This document shows positions 25,504-39,159 of a stretch of DNA of 64,000 bases, in pieces. The stretch lies in NCBI GenBank assembly GCA_907164885.2, contig OU015500.1:51677033-51741032 (forward strand). Direction: 5' to 3'. A program made the position numbers and the translations under genes. The stretch comes from Dolomedes plantarius. Lineage: Eukaryota; Arthropoda; Arachnida; Araneae; Dolomedidae. Below the pieces are notes generated by a model. The model did no database searches, had not been told where the DNA came from, and was given only the letters and a program-made list of their open reading frames with translations. Position 1 is the stretch's first letter; every line of letters starts with the position of its first letter.

Positions 25504-26300
25504 CTAAAATGACTTCAATTCTAAAATGAGTCGCGCAGTATATGGACGAGCGTTGTCTTGCTGATAAAGGGTACCTGGGTGACTTGATAGCATAGACAGC
25601 ACAACAGCCGTTAAATTCTCGTCCACGTAACTGCGTGTCGTCGAAATACGTTGAAGGACGACTAGAGGTGATCGTGTGTCCCAACAAATCGCTCCCCACA
25701 CTGATACACCTGGTGTAATCATCGTATGCCTCTCGACAACAAATACCGGATTAGACCGGTGGCCTGGCCGCCTCCACACGCGTATGCGTCGGTCATCAGC
25801 AGTGAGACTGAATCGGAATTCATACCTGAAAATCACACGCCTCGAGTCGGTCACACTCCAGCTTGCCCGAGGTCGGCAAAATTCCAATCGACACTGCCTA
25901 TGATGTGGGGTCAGTGGTAGGAGTCTTAATGGACATCGGCTCCTTATACCTGCGTCGGTAAATCGTCTCGAAAGATTTCGCTTGATACCACCGGATGTCT
26001 GGAAGGTGGTAAATGGCGTCGAAAAGATTCTAGCATTTGTGTTCCTGGGACGCCCTGACCCTCCGCAACGGTAGACTATCCCTTCCGTGATAAATTGTTG
26101 CTAACACCAAGCAACTACCTTATAGCTCCAACCGAGGTGGCGGCCGATACGCCAGTTCGATCAACCTGCTTCTCTGAGGCCTACTATACGCCCCCTCAAG
26201 GTCCAAGAATTATACGTACTGTCGCCGGTTACGTCTCAGAGGCATCTCTAGTCACAATACCGTCCATCCAATTCGACAGATTTGTTTGAATAACCCTATG
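25504..26300 (-). pseudogene. Tc1 transposase, decayed and truncated
   Basis: Minus-strand 25504-25887 reads RRVIFRYEFRFSLTADDRRI (the S-D-E-S-R-F block is largely lost), then RVWRRPGHRSNPVFVVERHT, SVWGAICWDTRSPLVV and LYQQDNARPYTARLI (second catalytic Asp kept). The DLSPIE block is absent. Upstream to ~26300 only scattered HTH-like text remains. Confidence 0.8.
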
Positions 26301-26485
26301 GCACGAGCAATCATGCTTTTAAACTCTCCCAGCTGCGCATCTAATATGCGCAAAGCTCGCTTACCCTTCCTCATTGGCGTCGATATTTTAATCATTTGCA
26401 TATCTCTTGCCAGATTTCATTCCTGCCAAGTTTCGTGATAGTAGCTCGATTCCTTCTGGGTGCATATATTTTTTGTTACAGAGTG
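25505..26485 (-). mobile_element. Tc1 element (e), 3'-truncated
   Basis: The minus-strand 5' end lies at 26485, with a terminal sequence CACTCTGTAACAAAAAATAT (reverse complement), a diverged relative of the next element's end. The other end is missing: homology stops at ~25505 just after the second catalytic region. Only 12 bp of TATACATATATA separate it from the next Tc1 element. Confidence 0.8.
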
Positions 26486-26497
26486 TATACATATATA

Positions 26498-27910
26498 CAC
26501 TCATGGACAAAAAAATTAGCGCACCAAGAAGGAGTCGTCAAAATGAAACGAAATTTTACATACGTAATGACTACTTTGATATAAGTAAATGATAAGAAAA
26601 TCAAAGAAAAAGGATCATTTATTTCAGAGAAAAAGGCAAAAGAACGGAGGAGTTAATACTCCGTTGGACCCCCTCTAGCACGAATGCACGATGCTATACG
26701 ATCGGGCATTCAGTCATACAAGTTCTGTATAATGTCTTCAGACATTTCGTTCCATATTTGCTGTAACCTTGCCTCTAGTTCGTTCAAACTCGTGGGATGC
26801 TCAACTCGTCGTCCCAAATGATCCCAGATATGCTCGATTGGAGACAAATCTGGGGATCGGGCAGGCCAAGGAAGGGTAGTAACAGTGCGGAGACAGTCTT
26901 GTGACACTCTTGCCGTATGAGGCCGAGCATTGTCTTGTTGAAAAATGGCTCCTGGGAGCCGTTGCATGAGTGGCAACACATGTGGTTGCAGAATTTCATG
27001 AACATACCGCTGGGCTGTCATGGTGCCACGGAACAATACTAGGGGTGAATGTGTATTGTAGACAATGGCACCCCATACCATCACACCAGCTGTGGGAGCG
27101 ATGTGTCGCTGTACAGCAAAGGCAGGATTGAAGCGTTCACCACGGGCTCTCCACACACGAACACGATTGTCATCACTGCCGATATTGAACCTGGATTCGT
27201 CGCTAAAGACGACCTGGTTCCATTCCGCTGCAGTCCAGTTTCCTCGTGCGCGGCAAAACTCCAAACGGAGTCGTCGATGGGTGGGCGTCAAGGGCAGCAC
27301 ACTTAATGGGCGCCGCGATACCAACTGTCCTTCAGCCAGGCGCCTTCGTATGGTTCGAGTAGACACAGAGGCCCCTAGTGAAGGTGCTACCTGTGCCTGG
27401 ATGGCGGCCGATGAAGCAGTTGGCTGTACGCGCGCATTTCTTACGATGTGGCGGTCTACTCGACGACTAGTCTATCGAGGGCGTCCTGAGCCTGGTCTTC
27501 ATGTACATGACATCTCTCGGGTCCACTGGTCCCAACACCTCCTCACAAAACAATCAGAGCGGCCTAATTGACGAGCTACTCGCCTAGCTGACCACCCAGC
27601 TTCCATCATCCCGACGATTCTCTCCCTCTCAAACTGAGACAACTGCTTATAATGTCTTCGAACACGGCGTAATGACATGGCTATCTCAGCTCTTCTTTTG
27701 TAAATGAATCACCACACTCAAACAAGCTTTGGTTACCTGTTTTATACTCCACAGAGTACGATGTTCAACGCCCTCTACCGGCTATACGTAATGCGCAATC
27801 ACGCTGCATTTCTAATCATTTGCATATCTCCCCGACATGTACCTTCATTGCAAGTTTCATTACGATCCCGCAATTATTTCTTGGTGCGCTAATTTTTTTG
27901 TCCATGAGTG
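26498..27910 (-). mobile_element. Tc1 element (f), complete ends
   Basis: Perfect ~33 bp inverted ends starting CACTCATGGACAAAAAAATT (then AGCGCACCAAGAA). TA borders both sides within TA repeats. The length of 1413 bp is typical. It is the best preserved DNA transposon in the window. Confidence 0.95.
26710..27678 (-). pseudogene. Tc1 (DD34E) transposase with two nonsense codons
   Basis: A single frame from ATG at 27678 (MSLRRVRRHYKQLSQFERER) to a stop at 26710 covers ~322 codons, full Tc1 size. It contains a bipartite HTH (residues ~5-120), then VFSDESRFN, QQDNARPHTAR and DLSPIEHIWDHL, so the catalytic D, D, E are all intact. Two in-frame stops interrupt it: TGA at codon 60 (27499-27501) and TAG at codon 69 (27472-27474), both between the HTH halves. 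From codon 105 on (27366) the frame is clean. Confidence 0.92.
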
Positions 27911-27936
27911 TATATATATATATATATATATATATA
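27911..27936. repeat. (TA)n spacer between Tc1 elements f and g
   Basis: Thirteen TA units are the only sequence between two Tc1 elements. Confidence 0.98.
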
Positions 27937-29151
27937 CACTGAAGTGCCACTGAATTAGGGATACCTACCTAGTAACGAGTTGGGCCTCCTCTGGCCTTGA
28001 TAACGGCTGCCACACGACGAGGCATAAATACAACAAGTTTCTGGAAACCACGGGAATGGCTTGCCAAATATTGGCTAAAGCTGTCCATAATTCAGTAAGG
28101 TTCTTCGGTGCTGTGTGATGGCCTTTCACGCCTTGTTCCAAAACATCCCAAAGATACTCAATAGGATTTATGTCTGGGCTTCTAGGTGGCCAATTCATGA
28201 CAGAGAAGTCAGAGGAATGCTCGTCCAACCAGCCAGTAGCCAACCGGGACTTGTGAGAGGTACAGTTGTCTTGCTGGAAAACTCCATTACCGTGTGGATA
28301 ACAGAACAGCATAAACGGATGGAGGTGATCACCCAGCAACTTTACGTACCGAATTGCATTGAGGGAGGTTGGTACACGCACCAAAGATCCCAAACTGTGC
28401 CACGAAAAAACACCCCAGACCATGACTGAGCCACCATGCCCTTGTATAGTTCCAGCCAGGCATGCAGGATCCATGGCTTCATGAGCCTTACGCCATATTC
28501 TCAGCCTCCCGTCGGCGTTAAGTAGTCGGAATCGAGACTCATCACTCCATGCTACTCGTTCCCAGTCCTCTACACTCCAGTCTCTGTGCTCTCTTGCCCA
28601 TTCAAGACGTGCAGCCCGATAGCGAGTATAGATCTATGGTACTCTCGTAGGTCGACGGCTCCCGAAACCCATACGGTGAAGCGAGCGTTGCACAGTCCGT
28701 TTACTGACTGTACGACTGGCACCGTCATTAAACTGGGTGGTAATTTGATATAATGTTTGGCTTCGCTGGCTACGTACAATACGCCTGAGCCGTCTCTCAC
28801 CATGTACTGGCAAGGCTAATTGTCCTTTGCAGTTTTCCCGATTGCTAGTTTTTTTTTTCCACCATCCATGTATTCTTGGTATACTCTTGACACTTTCGAC
28901 CTTGAAAATCCTAGCTGTCTGACGATTTCGGAAATTGAATGGCCCATACGTCGCGCACCTACTAATTGTTCGCGATCGAAGGCGTCTAAATCAGGCAGTT
29001 TACCCATACTGGCAATTCCAACTACTAATTCAGAACAACCACAGTACGCGCTATATATGAAGTTACCACAGTGCCCTCACTTGTGCATACATGATGCGAA
29101 GCGCTACACAATTTGCATAGGCTTTGCTATCCCTAATTCAGTGGCACTTCA

Positions 29152-29154
<3 letters not shown>
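27937..29154 (-). mobile_element. Tc1 element (g), complete ends
   Basis: Inverted ends of ~27 bp beginning CACTGAAGTGCCACTGAATT, perfect by eye; TA borders both sides. Length 1218 bp. Confidence 0.95.
27965..29007 (-). pseudogene. Tc1 (DD34E) transposase, one frameshift and one stop
   Basis: Start MGKLPDLDAFDREQLVGARR at 29007; HTH ISEIVRQLGFSRSKVSRVY. The frame is lost in a run of ~10 T (A on the coding strand) at about 28849-28858. In the other frame it continues (RTVSKRTVQRSLHRMGFGSR), meets a TAG at 28634-28636, then runs clean through WSDESRFRLL, FQQDNCTSHKSRL and DINPIEYLWDVL to the end at 27965. Catalytic D, D and E are all present. Homopolymer slippage plus a single nonsense suggests a moderately young copy. 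Confidence 0.88.

Positions 29155-29200
<46 letters not shown>
29155..29200. repeat. (TA)n spacer between Tc1 g and the gypsy element
   Basis: Twenty-three TA units. The gypsy LTR starts directly after it, so the gypsy target duplication cannot be told from the repeat. Confidence 0.98.
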
Positions 29201-29205
<5 letters not shown>

Positions 29206-29833
29206 CAAATTTTAATCCTTTTAAACACCCCTAACATGCTTTTTCCAAATTCCTTTATCGTTGTGCAACAGAATACCGTTCCCTTAACTATGGATTGCGA
29301 CCTATAATCGACCAACATAGATTTATCTTTTCCCCTAATGCCACGTGCGGACGGAGAGTCTTATATAAGCATTATATAAAGGACATCGCACGATCATCTT
29401 CCGATATGACGCGCCGGGGTCACGTGTTCGCTTCTGGCCAATTAAAAGGTCAGTGCGCCTCTACCTGGGAGCCTGGCGTTCATTTCTGGGGGGCTCTTTG
29501 TGTTCTGTCACGGTACTGTCAAGATGTAATTTTAACGCGCTGTGTCCCCTTTGTCTTGGGATGATCCAACAAGTTCTGGACTTAATATGGCCTCATTCTA
29601 TTGTGAAAGCTTCAAACTCATCCAAATGTCTTCATCCCAGTTGTATATAGTGTTTTTCGACACCGTGAAGTTTCCAAATAAAATCATATTGAAAATGTGG
29701 CTGACTCCTCGCCGTTCTGGATGTGGCCTGCCTACACTCGACCACTTCTATTGCCTTGTGCTCCGTCACGACTAACACCCGAAAATATCACGAGTTCAAC
29801 GGCCTGAGGTGCATCGCCACCGGAATCATTACA
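29201..29833 (+). repeat. gypsy 5' LTR
   Basis: 633 bp, TG...CA ends. Contains E-box-like CACGTG sites (one at ~29421), tandem TATA boxes at 29362-29380 and a poly(A) signal AATAAA at 29677-29682. Short open frames inside recur in the 3' LTR and are not thought to be genes. Confidence 0.95.
29362..29380 (+). promoter_or_regulatory. probable LTR core promoter (double TATA)
   Basis: TATATAAG followed 4 bp later by TATATAAA. The matching block is kept in the old LTR relict at ~1130 (TTATATAACG), where surrounding sequence has diverged, which fits a functional promoter. Confidence 0.6.
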
Positions 29834-30806
29834 TATATTAAAGTCGGCAGCAGAGAGTTATTCTGCGCCGTTAAGCCAATGGATTTTCAATGTGTGCGTC
29901 GTTCGTGAAAATTCCGCGTCAGTGTAGTGTCATCTGTGTTTTTGAAGCTCAAGTGTGTGACCCCAGAAGAAGAAGAAACTTTTTCAACGATTTTTCGTCT
30001 CTATGCGAGTTTAGTGCTGCTGTGTTTCCGACAAAATTGAAAGTCATCGGTGTTACGGTGATTTTCGAGTCACCAAAAGAGAAATTTTTTTTTCGCGTCT
30101 ACCCATGTGTTTTGCAAAGTGTTCCAGACTGTGTCAAAGGTTGTTGTGTGTTGTATTGCGTTCGACCTCAGTGAAACAAAAATGTTGCTCTCATTTTCAT
30201 GTGTGAGAGTAATGCTGTCTACGTATCAATAACAGGTCATCTTGATGAAAATCAAGCGTTGTTCAGAATATCGGATCCAAGCCAACCAAATATTGCTGAT
30301 GTGGTGATCATTTCTGCTGTTTAATTTTTCCTGAAAGATCTAAAATTAAGTTTAATTAAACTATTTTAACTTACAATTATATTTAATATTTATAGTAGTA
30401 TTTTGATGAAAAATTTATTTTGAAGTATTTTGAATTATAAAGCATATTAGAATATTTTTCATTATAGCGAGTAAACTATTGTTGAAATTATGAGTTATAT
30501 TGGTAGAGTTTCTTTTGATAAAGAGTATTTTCAGTGTATTGGTTAAAATTTTGAGAAAATTAGTTGTTTTTAAAATCTGATAGAAAAATTATAGTGGTGT
30601 GTACTCTATTGAAAAAGTATTAAGATTTTTGAAGTGTTTTTAAATATTTTTCCTGTCATGATTTACTTCCAAATTGGAAAAGTATATTGTGGTAATAATA
30701 TTCATAAGGAAATTCCATTCATATGAGGTATGACTGTTTATGCAATGTTTAATATTTTTATGATTTTGTGTTGATTTGAGTTAAACAGTAGCCTAAAGCA
30801 GTAAAA
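29834..30806 (+). other. gypsy leader between LTR and gag
   Basis: Noncoding-looking, GC-moderate in the first 340 bp and very AT-rich after that. A 94-codon frame (29890-30174) has no recognisable domain. No TGG-type primer site complementary to a tRNA 3' end is visible near the LTR junction. Confidence 0.7.
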
Positions 30807-31730
30807 ATGACATCAAAAGATACAACCAAAACAGCGGTGAAAACCGAAAGTAATGAAAATGGAGGGAATAGCAATGAACCAGATTTTAATTCTAACCATA
30901 CAAATTTTGTCCCTTTTGACCCCGAGTCGGGGATGAGACTCTCTCAGTGGTTCCATTATTTTGAAAAACAATGTGTAGAAACTGAAAAAACTGATGAGTG
31001 GAAACTTCGAAATGTGAGCAGGTTTTTGAGAGGCAATGCCCTCACCACTTTTGTCAACCACTGTTTGGACATTAACACCTGGAAAGAGTTAAAAGATACT
31101 CTGAGTGAGGAATTTTTTGATCCCACTTCGACAAGTTTCAGTGAATTTTCTAACTTAAAATTCAAAACAACAGACCAGGTCACAGACTATTTCCATAAAA
31201 AGGTTCGTCTTGGCAAGGCCTTGGGCCTTAATACAAAATTAATTTTAGAGGGACTTACTGATGGGTTGCCCATCAACATGCGTCAGTTGCTAATAATAAA
31301 TACACCCCAGAACTTTTTGGATTGGTTGCAGATTGCCACCAAATTGACCCAGGTACAGAGAGAGGAAGACAGTGAGAAAAATAAAAGACCAGAGTTTCAG
31401 AGACCAGTTCCTTTTCGCATGCATAGACCAGAACAAGAGAATACCAGATTTCGAGCCCCTTTTCAGCCCTGGAGACCCAATTATGCTCCTAGGAGTTCCG
31501 ACCCAACATTTATGCCAAACCCAAATATGAATATGAGACCTAGGCCCCCTGGCCACTATACCTATTATAATTCGAGTCAACTACCACCTACTCCCTGCAG
31601 AATCTGTGAGAGGCGGGGTATAATAAATGCATTCCATTGGACACAAACGTGCCAGTTTAGACAAAACAACCCAAGAAACACTCCTGAACGAGACTCCCCT
31701 GAATCAGAAGAACACCAACCGCAATATTGA
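30807..31730 (+). CDS. gag: gypsy Gag protein
   Basis: 307 codons. The start ATG follows AGTAAAA. The central part (residues ~40-170, e.g. MRLSQWFHYFEKQC, FLRGNALTTFVNHCLD, TDYFHKKVRLGKALG) has the helical look of a retrotransposon capsid. It is followed by a basic, Pro/Arg-rich linker. The C-terminus has a zinc-knuckle variant at residues ~264-282 (C-x2-C-x9-H-x4-C: CRICERRGIINAFHWTQTC), longer than the usual CCHC spacing. Gag packages element RNA into cytoplasmic particles. The frame ends at TGA (31728-31730), directly followed by CAA TTA and an open pol frame in phase. Confidence 0.93.
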   Translation: MTSKDTTKTAVKTESNENGGNSNEPDFNSNHTNFVPFDPESGMRLSQWFHYFEKQCVETEKTDEWKLRNVSRFLRGNALTTFVNHCLDINTWKELKDTLSEEFFDPTSTSFSEFSNLKFKTTDQVTDYFHKKVRLGKALGLNTKLILEGLTDGLPINMRQLLIINTPQNFLDWLQIATKLTQVQREEDSEKNKRPEFQRPVPFRMHRPEQENTRFRAPFQPWRPNYAPRSSDPTFMPNPNMNMRPRPPGHYTYYNSSQLPPTPCRICERRGIINAFHWTQTCQFRQNNPRNTPERDSPESEEHQPQY

Positions 31731-34700
31731 CAATTAATTGTATCCGGATACTTTCAAAATAAAGCAAGAAACTTAACTAGGAATTCCATTTCATGCGTTT
31801 TAGACACAGGATCCTCTATCTCGCTCCTTCCCCGACATTTTGTGAACCAATATGGTTTTTTACCTACTAAGACTAAATTCCCAATTCATGTTAGACAAAC
31901 AGATGGTACCATAAAGTTAGAAGAGAAGTGCACTATAGAATTGAAGATTGGAGAACTGATTAAGACAACTGAATTTTATATTTTGGACTCAAATTTACCA
32001 TATTTAATCCTAGGATTGCCCGAATGTGGGCTTTTTAAATTAACAATTGAATGTGAGAGACGTGAAGTATGCCAACTGCAAAAGAGGATAAAATTGCAAC
32101 AGAATTTACCTAAGTGCAGAATCTCGCTTCACATTAACAAAGTTAGTGAACCCGAATCAAGTCAGACCAAGTTTCCTCCAATGACTTATCCCCAACACAA
32201 TTGTACTATAAATATAAATAATTCTGTAAACCGAGAAATCAAAACCTTCGACAACCAAACCAAACAAATGTATCATGAAATTAGTACTGAGTTTAGTGAG
32301 TTTCCAAAGATCTCTGTGGAATCGGATGAAACACCACAGACTATCATTAATGAGAATCCTATGCTAAATTCACTACTACAGAAATTCAACCACATTTTTT
32401 CTAAAGACAAGTATGACATTGGTACAATTAGAATAGAACCTCAAAGAATCATGTTAACCTCAGAACTCCCTGTTAGCCAAAGACCATACCGTACTTCCCA
32501 AATTGAAGAGTTAGAAATCAGGAAACAAGTAGGGAAATTATTAGAAGCAGGAATAATAAAAGAAAGCTACTCTGCGTACTCAGCACCAATAACGCTTGCC
32601 CTGAAGAGGGACGAAGGCAAAAAGACTAGACTCTGTATTGATTTTCGTAAATTAAATGCTATTACTAAGACAGATGCTGAACCTCTCCCCAGAATTGATT
32701 GTTTGCTAGATAAATTAAGTAATGCCAAAATTTTTTCCACCCTTGATTTGACCTCAGGATACTGGCATATACCTGTTCACCCTAAAGACACTGAAAAACT
32801 TGCTTTTGCCACCAGTTTTGGCCTGTTTGAATGGTTACGCCTCCCTTTTGGACTAAAGAATGCCCCAGCTATATTTAATAGGACAATTAGACGAATTTTG
32901 GACAAACATAGAATTGATTTTGCGTGCCATTACTTTGATGATATCATAGTTTACTCATCCTCAGAAACAGAACACATTAATCATTTAAAACGAATTTTTG
33001 AAGTTTTTCAGCAAGAATCTATTAAACTTAAGCAATCTAAATGTAAATTCATGCAACGTAACATTAACTTTCTAGGATATGAAATTGAGAATGGCAGAAT
33101 TACTCCAGATAATGTAAACATTGAAAGTATTGAAAAATTGAAACCCCTTTCCAACATTAAAGAATTACAAAGTTTTTTGGGTTCAGTAAATGTTTATCAT
33201 AAGTTCATTCCTAAATATGCACAAATAAGATTGCCATTAAATAGACTGTTAAAGAAGGACATAAAGTGGGTTTGGGATCATAACTGTCAAGAATCATTTG
33301 AAAAGTTAAAACATTTTCTTGTGTCAAAACCAATTTTACAGTTGTATAATCCAAATTTAGAGTGTCATTTGTTTGTAGATGCTTCTCAATATGCTATTGG
33401 AGCTGTGCTGAAACAGTCGGATGCTTGTAATAACTTACACCCTGTCGCGTATTTTTCTAGAACTTTAAGAGATTATGAAAAAAATTATCCCATCACGGAA
33501 TTGGAATGTTTGGCTATTGTGGATAGTTTTGACAAATTTTATCACTATTTACACGGGACCAAATTCACTGTTCATACTGATCATGCTGCCCTAGTTTGGC
33601 TGAAGAATGTGAAAAACCCAAGGGGTAGATTATTCAGATGGTCGTTAAAGTTGAGCATGTTCGAGTATGAAGTAAAATATCAAAAGGGTTCAACCAATTA
33701 TGAAGCTGACATGTTATCCAGGCACCCCGTGTCTCAGCATCTCCAACACCATGTGCACTTATTGGACTTAAATGAAATTAAGCATTATCAAAAGATGGAT
33801 AATGTTTCACATAATAAATTTTCAGAAATCAATGATGTAATAGTGTATAAGAAGAATGGTATTAACAAAATTGTTGTTCCTATGTCATTAAGGTTAAAAG
33901 TTTTACAAAAAACTCATGAAGAATTTGGACACCCTGGAATTCAAAAAATGATTAACTTAATTTCTCCTCAGTATTATTGGCCATTTATAACTAATGATAT
34001 TTCTAACTATGTTAAACATTGTCTCACCTGTCAACTTAACAAGAAACCCAGACAGAAACGTTATGGATTAATGCAGGAAGTTCCCCCTACTGAGAAACCT
34101 TTTGAGTGCCTATCATTAGATACTGTTGGTGGATTTAATTATTATAACTCTACAAAAAAATACCTTCATATAATTATTGACCATGCCACTAGATACATTT
34201 GGGCTTTCCCCTCTAAAAGCGTTACTACAGAAACTTATGCAAACTGTCTGAAACAACTTTTCCAAGTACATGTCCCTGAAAAATTATTAACAGATCGTAA
34301 TGCTGCTTTTACTTCTTCCAAATTTAGACGGTTTTTGGAGCATAATGGCGTGAAACAACTTTTGACTTCGGCCCACCATCCACAGACGAATGGCAAGGTT
34401 GAGCGTGTAAACCAGTCTATTGTAACTCGTTTAAAGTGTAAAGTTAATACTTCTTCCACTAAAGTACCCTGGACCAAATTATTAGAACAAGTTGTTAATG
34501 AATACAATAATACGCCCCACTCTGTGACCAAAATCTCCCCTGCCTATTTGCTTTTTGGCACCCTGCCTTACCCGCCACCAATTGATCACAATAGTTATTA
34601 TCCTCCTGTGGATCAGGCTCGTCTTTTGGCAAAAGAAAGAACTATTAATTACCATAACAAAAATAAAATTAGATATGACGCTCGTTTTTTGGCATCAAAA

Positions 34701-34928
34701 TTTAAACCTGGTGATCAAGTAATTTATGAGGAATTCAACTATCCAAATACACGTAAATTAAGTCAACCTTTTTCTGGCCCTTTCACAATCCTTAGACAAT
34801 ATTCAGACGTAAATTATGAAATAGATAAACCCAATTACCAAGCTGGTCGAACAACTGAAATTGTACATGCTTCTAAACTAAGATATTATCATTCACCTGA
34901 CCTTTTTAAAATGCATCATGAAGCCTAA
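31731..34928 (+). CDS. pol: gypsy Pol polyprotein (PR-RT-RNase H-IN)
   Basis: The frame is open from the codon after the gag stop, in the same phase, with no start of its own; a GTG at 31842 would cut off the protease active site. Domains: aspartic protease LDTGSSISLLP at ~31800; RT with Asp in STLDLTSGYW and YFDDIIVYS (DD pair kept; Phe before it); RNase H with FVDASQYAIG, TELE, HTDHAALVW and EADMLS; integrase zinc finger H-x4-H-x29-C-x2-C (THEEFGHPG...CLTCQ); integrase core Asp in CLSLDTVGG, Asp in LLTDRNAAF and Glu in NGKVERVNQ (DD35E). A GPY/F-type module (SQPFSGPFTILRQY) ends the protein; no chromodomain. About 1065 residues, intact. Made most likely as Gag-Pol by stop readthrough. Confidence 0.95.
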   Translation, partial: QLIVSGYFQNKARNLTRNSISCVLDTGSSISLLPRHFVNQYGFLPTKTKFPIHVRQTDGTIKLEEKCTIELKIGELIKTTEFYILDSNLPYLILGLPECGLFKLTIECERREVCQLQKRIKLQQNLPKCRISLHINKVSEPESSQTKFPPMTYPQHNCTININNSVNREIKTFDNQTKQMYHEISTEFSEFPKISVESDETPQTIINENPMLNSLLQKFNHIFSKDKYDIGTIRIEPQRIMLTSELPVSQRPYRTSQIEELEIRKQVGKLLEAGIIKESYSAYSAPITLALKRDEGKKTRLCIDFRKLNAITKTDAEPLPRIDCLLDKLSNAKIFSTLDLTSGYWHIPVHPKDTEKLAFATSFGLFEWLRLPFGLKNAPAIFNRTIRRILDKHRIDFACHYFDDIIVYSSSETEHINHLKRIFEVFQQESIKLKQSKCKFMQRNINFLGYEIENGRITPDNVNIESIEKLKPLSNIKELQSFLGSVNVYHKFIPKYAQIRLPLNRLLKKDIKWVWDHNCQESFEKLKHFLVSKPILQLYNPNLECHLFVDASQYAIGAVLKQSDACNNLHPVAYFSRTLRDYEKNYPITELECLAIVDSFDKFYHYLHGTKFTVHTDHAALVWLKNVKNPRGRLFRWSLKLSMFEYEVKYQKGSTNYEADMLSRHPVSQHLQHHVHLLDLNEIKHYQKMDNVSHNKFSEINDVIVYKKNGINKIVVPMSLRLKVLQKTHEEFGHPGIQKMINLISPQYYWPFITNDISNYVKHCLTCQLNKKPRQKRYGLMQEVPPTEKPFECLSLDTVGGFNYYNSTKKYLHIIIDHATRYIWAFPSKSVTTETYANCLKQLFQVHVPEKLLTDRNAAFTSSKFRRFLEHNGVKQLLTSAHHPQTNGKVERVNQSIVTRLKCKVNTSSTKVPWTKLLEQVVNEYNNTPHSVTKISPAYLLFGTLPYPPPIDHNSYYPPVDQARLLAKERTINYHNKNKIRYDARFLASKFKPGDQVIYEEFNYPNTRKLSQPFSGPFTILRQYSDVNYEIDKPNYQAGRTTEIVHASKLRYYHSPDLFKMHHEA

Positions 34929-35636
34929 ACCCATATTTGGACAGACTATAAATTACTAATATGCTCCTAATACAACAATACACCCCCTCACTCCTTAGTA
35001 GTAGAGTTATGAAAGAATTTGAACCTAAGGCAGTTGAGGGATACACACACACAAACACTAACACCTTTACAAAAACAACCAAATGTGATATATTGTGTTA
35101 TTAGTAAGAAATTTTTGCATTTTTACATTCCATGTCATATTAAAATTTTATTGAATATTGTAGTGTTACCCTGATCAGCATAAGAAAACAGTTGTGTATT
35201 TTAAATCTTCATATTTTATTTTGTGAATTATTACTTATTTAATATGTTCTAATGATAAACCTTCACTTGCCAATGGCATAGAAAGGACTATACGAAGGTT
35301 GAAAGTATTATAGTATATTAATCATATCAACATTTAATGTTCCTATATTTTTGTGTTGTAACGATTTTGAAAAGTGCCATACTCAATCCAAACTGTGATT
35401 TAAGTGCATTGATATTTTTTTAATTTTTGTTTAGTATTAGTTTATGCTATTTATATGTTTCATGATCTGGGCAGACACACAAAGGTGATAGTAACCAAAA
35501 TTTAAATTTGTCAACCCCGAGTCAAAATTTTATTCCGAATTACTATTCAAAATTTTTATCAAAATTATATTTTGTCTACGCGGTTCTCGCCTGATGGAGG
35601 GTCTTGCTGAGGGAGCCGGCCCCTCACGCAAGTCTT
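34929..35636 (+). other. gypsy 3' noncoding region
   Basis: About 710 bp without env or other frame. Includes a CACACACACAAACAC tract and a GC-rich block (GCGGTTCTCGCCTGATGGAG) just before the polypurine tract. Both are conserved in the older relict at 340-975, so this noncoding part may be functional (e.g. packaging or export). Confidence 0.75.
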
Positions 35637-35654
35637 TTCCGGAGGGGGGGAAAT
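35637..35654 (+). promoter_or_regulatory. gypsy polypurine tract
   Basis: TCCGGAGGGGGGGGAAAT lies directly before the 3' LTR start and would prime plus-strand DNA synthesis. The older relict has GAAAGGGGGGGGGAT at the same place. Confidence 0.85.
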
Positions 35655-38574
<2,920 letters not shown>

Positions 38575-39117
38575 ACAATTTACTAAATTTCAACGATCGA
38601 CAATTTACTAAATTTACTAAATGTACGATTCTGCAAGGCCGACCTGACAACATGTCTGTTCTCTCATGTTTTAGTTGCGGGAGGCCGTTGAGATCCTGTA
38701 TGTCGTTCAGTACGACCCTCCTGAACCCATCGATTCCATATTCGCATGGCAGTCTTTGGATTCCGATCAATGCGAGTAGCAATATCACGGAAAGATAAAC
38801 CGCACTCTCGACAGGCCACGATCCTGCCACTATCGAATTCTGACACATGTTGGTAGCTGTTTCTCCGTCTTATACGAGGCATAACACGATCTTCTCGCAA
38901 ACGACCAACATTCAAATTCAATTTCCGAACGTGAAACCCACTGCGTAACTTTCCTTTTAGACGGAGTTTCAGATGACGTTTCTCCCTCCTGCGTCGTTTG
39001 ATTGCGCTTAAATGCTAACCATTTCAGTACCACAGTATCTTCTTCCTTTCTTGCGAATTTGACGTTTCTATCACCCCCCCCCCCTTTATGGTGTTGCAAT
39101 TTTAATGGCCAGCAGTG
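38575..39117 (-). mobile_element. Tc1 element (d), 5' part only
   Basis: The minus-strand 5' end (CACTGCTGGCCATTAAAATT) is at 39117, next to a TA repeat; it is the same terminal sequence as the right end of the copy at 21921-22932. The rest of the element past the HTH region is missing. Confidence 0.88.
38617..38882 (-). pseudogene. Tc1 transposase N-terminal (HTH) fragment
   Basis: From ATG at 38882: MPRIRRRNSYQHVSEFDSGR, then IVACRECGLSFRDIATRIDR, NPKTAMRIWNRWVQEGRTER. This is the Tc3/Tc1 HTH pair. After SQRPP the frame meets a stop, but an ENRHVVRSALQNRT block follows in another frame to ~38617. The catalytic domain is absent. Confidence 0.88.

Positions 39118-39159
<42 letters not shown>

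Noticed and set aside
27065..27571. 168-codon plus-strand frame
   Set aside because: Antisense shadow of the Tc1 f transposase.
29295..29775. Overlapping 60-90 codon frames repeated at 35749-36229
   Set aside because: They lie in the two gypsy LTRs and simply repeat with them; no domain and no sign of coding use.
34929..35636. Possible env gene after gypsy pol
   Set aside because: No frame of useful length; only noncoding sequence up to the polypurine tract.
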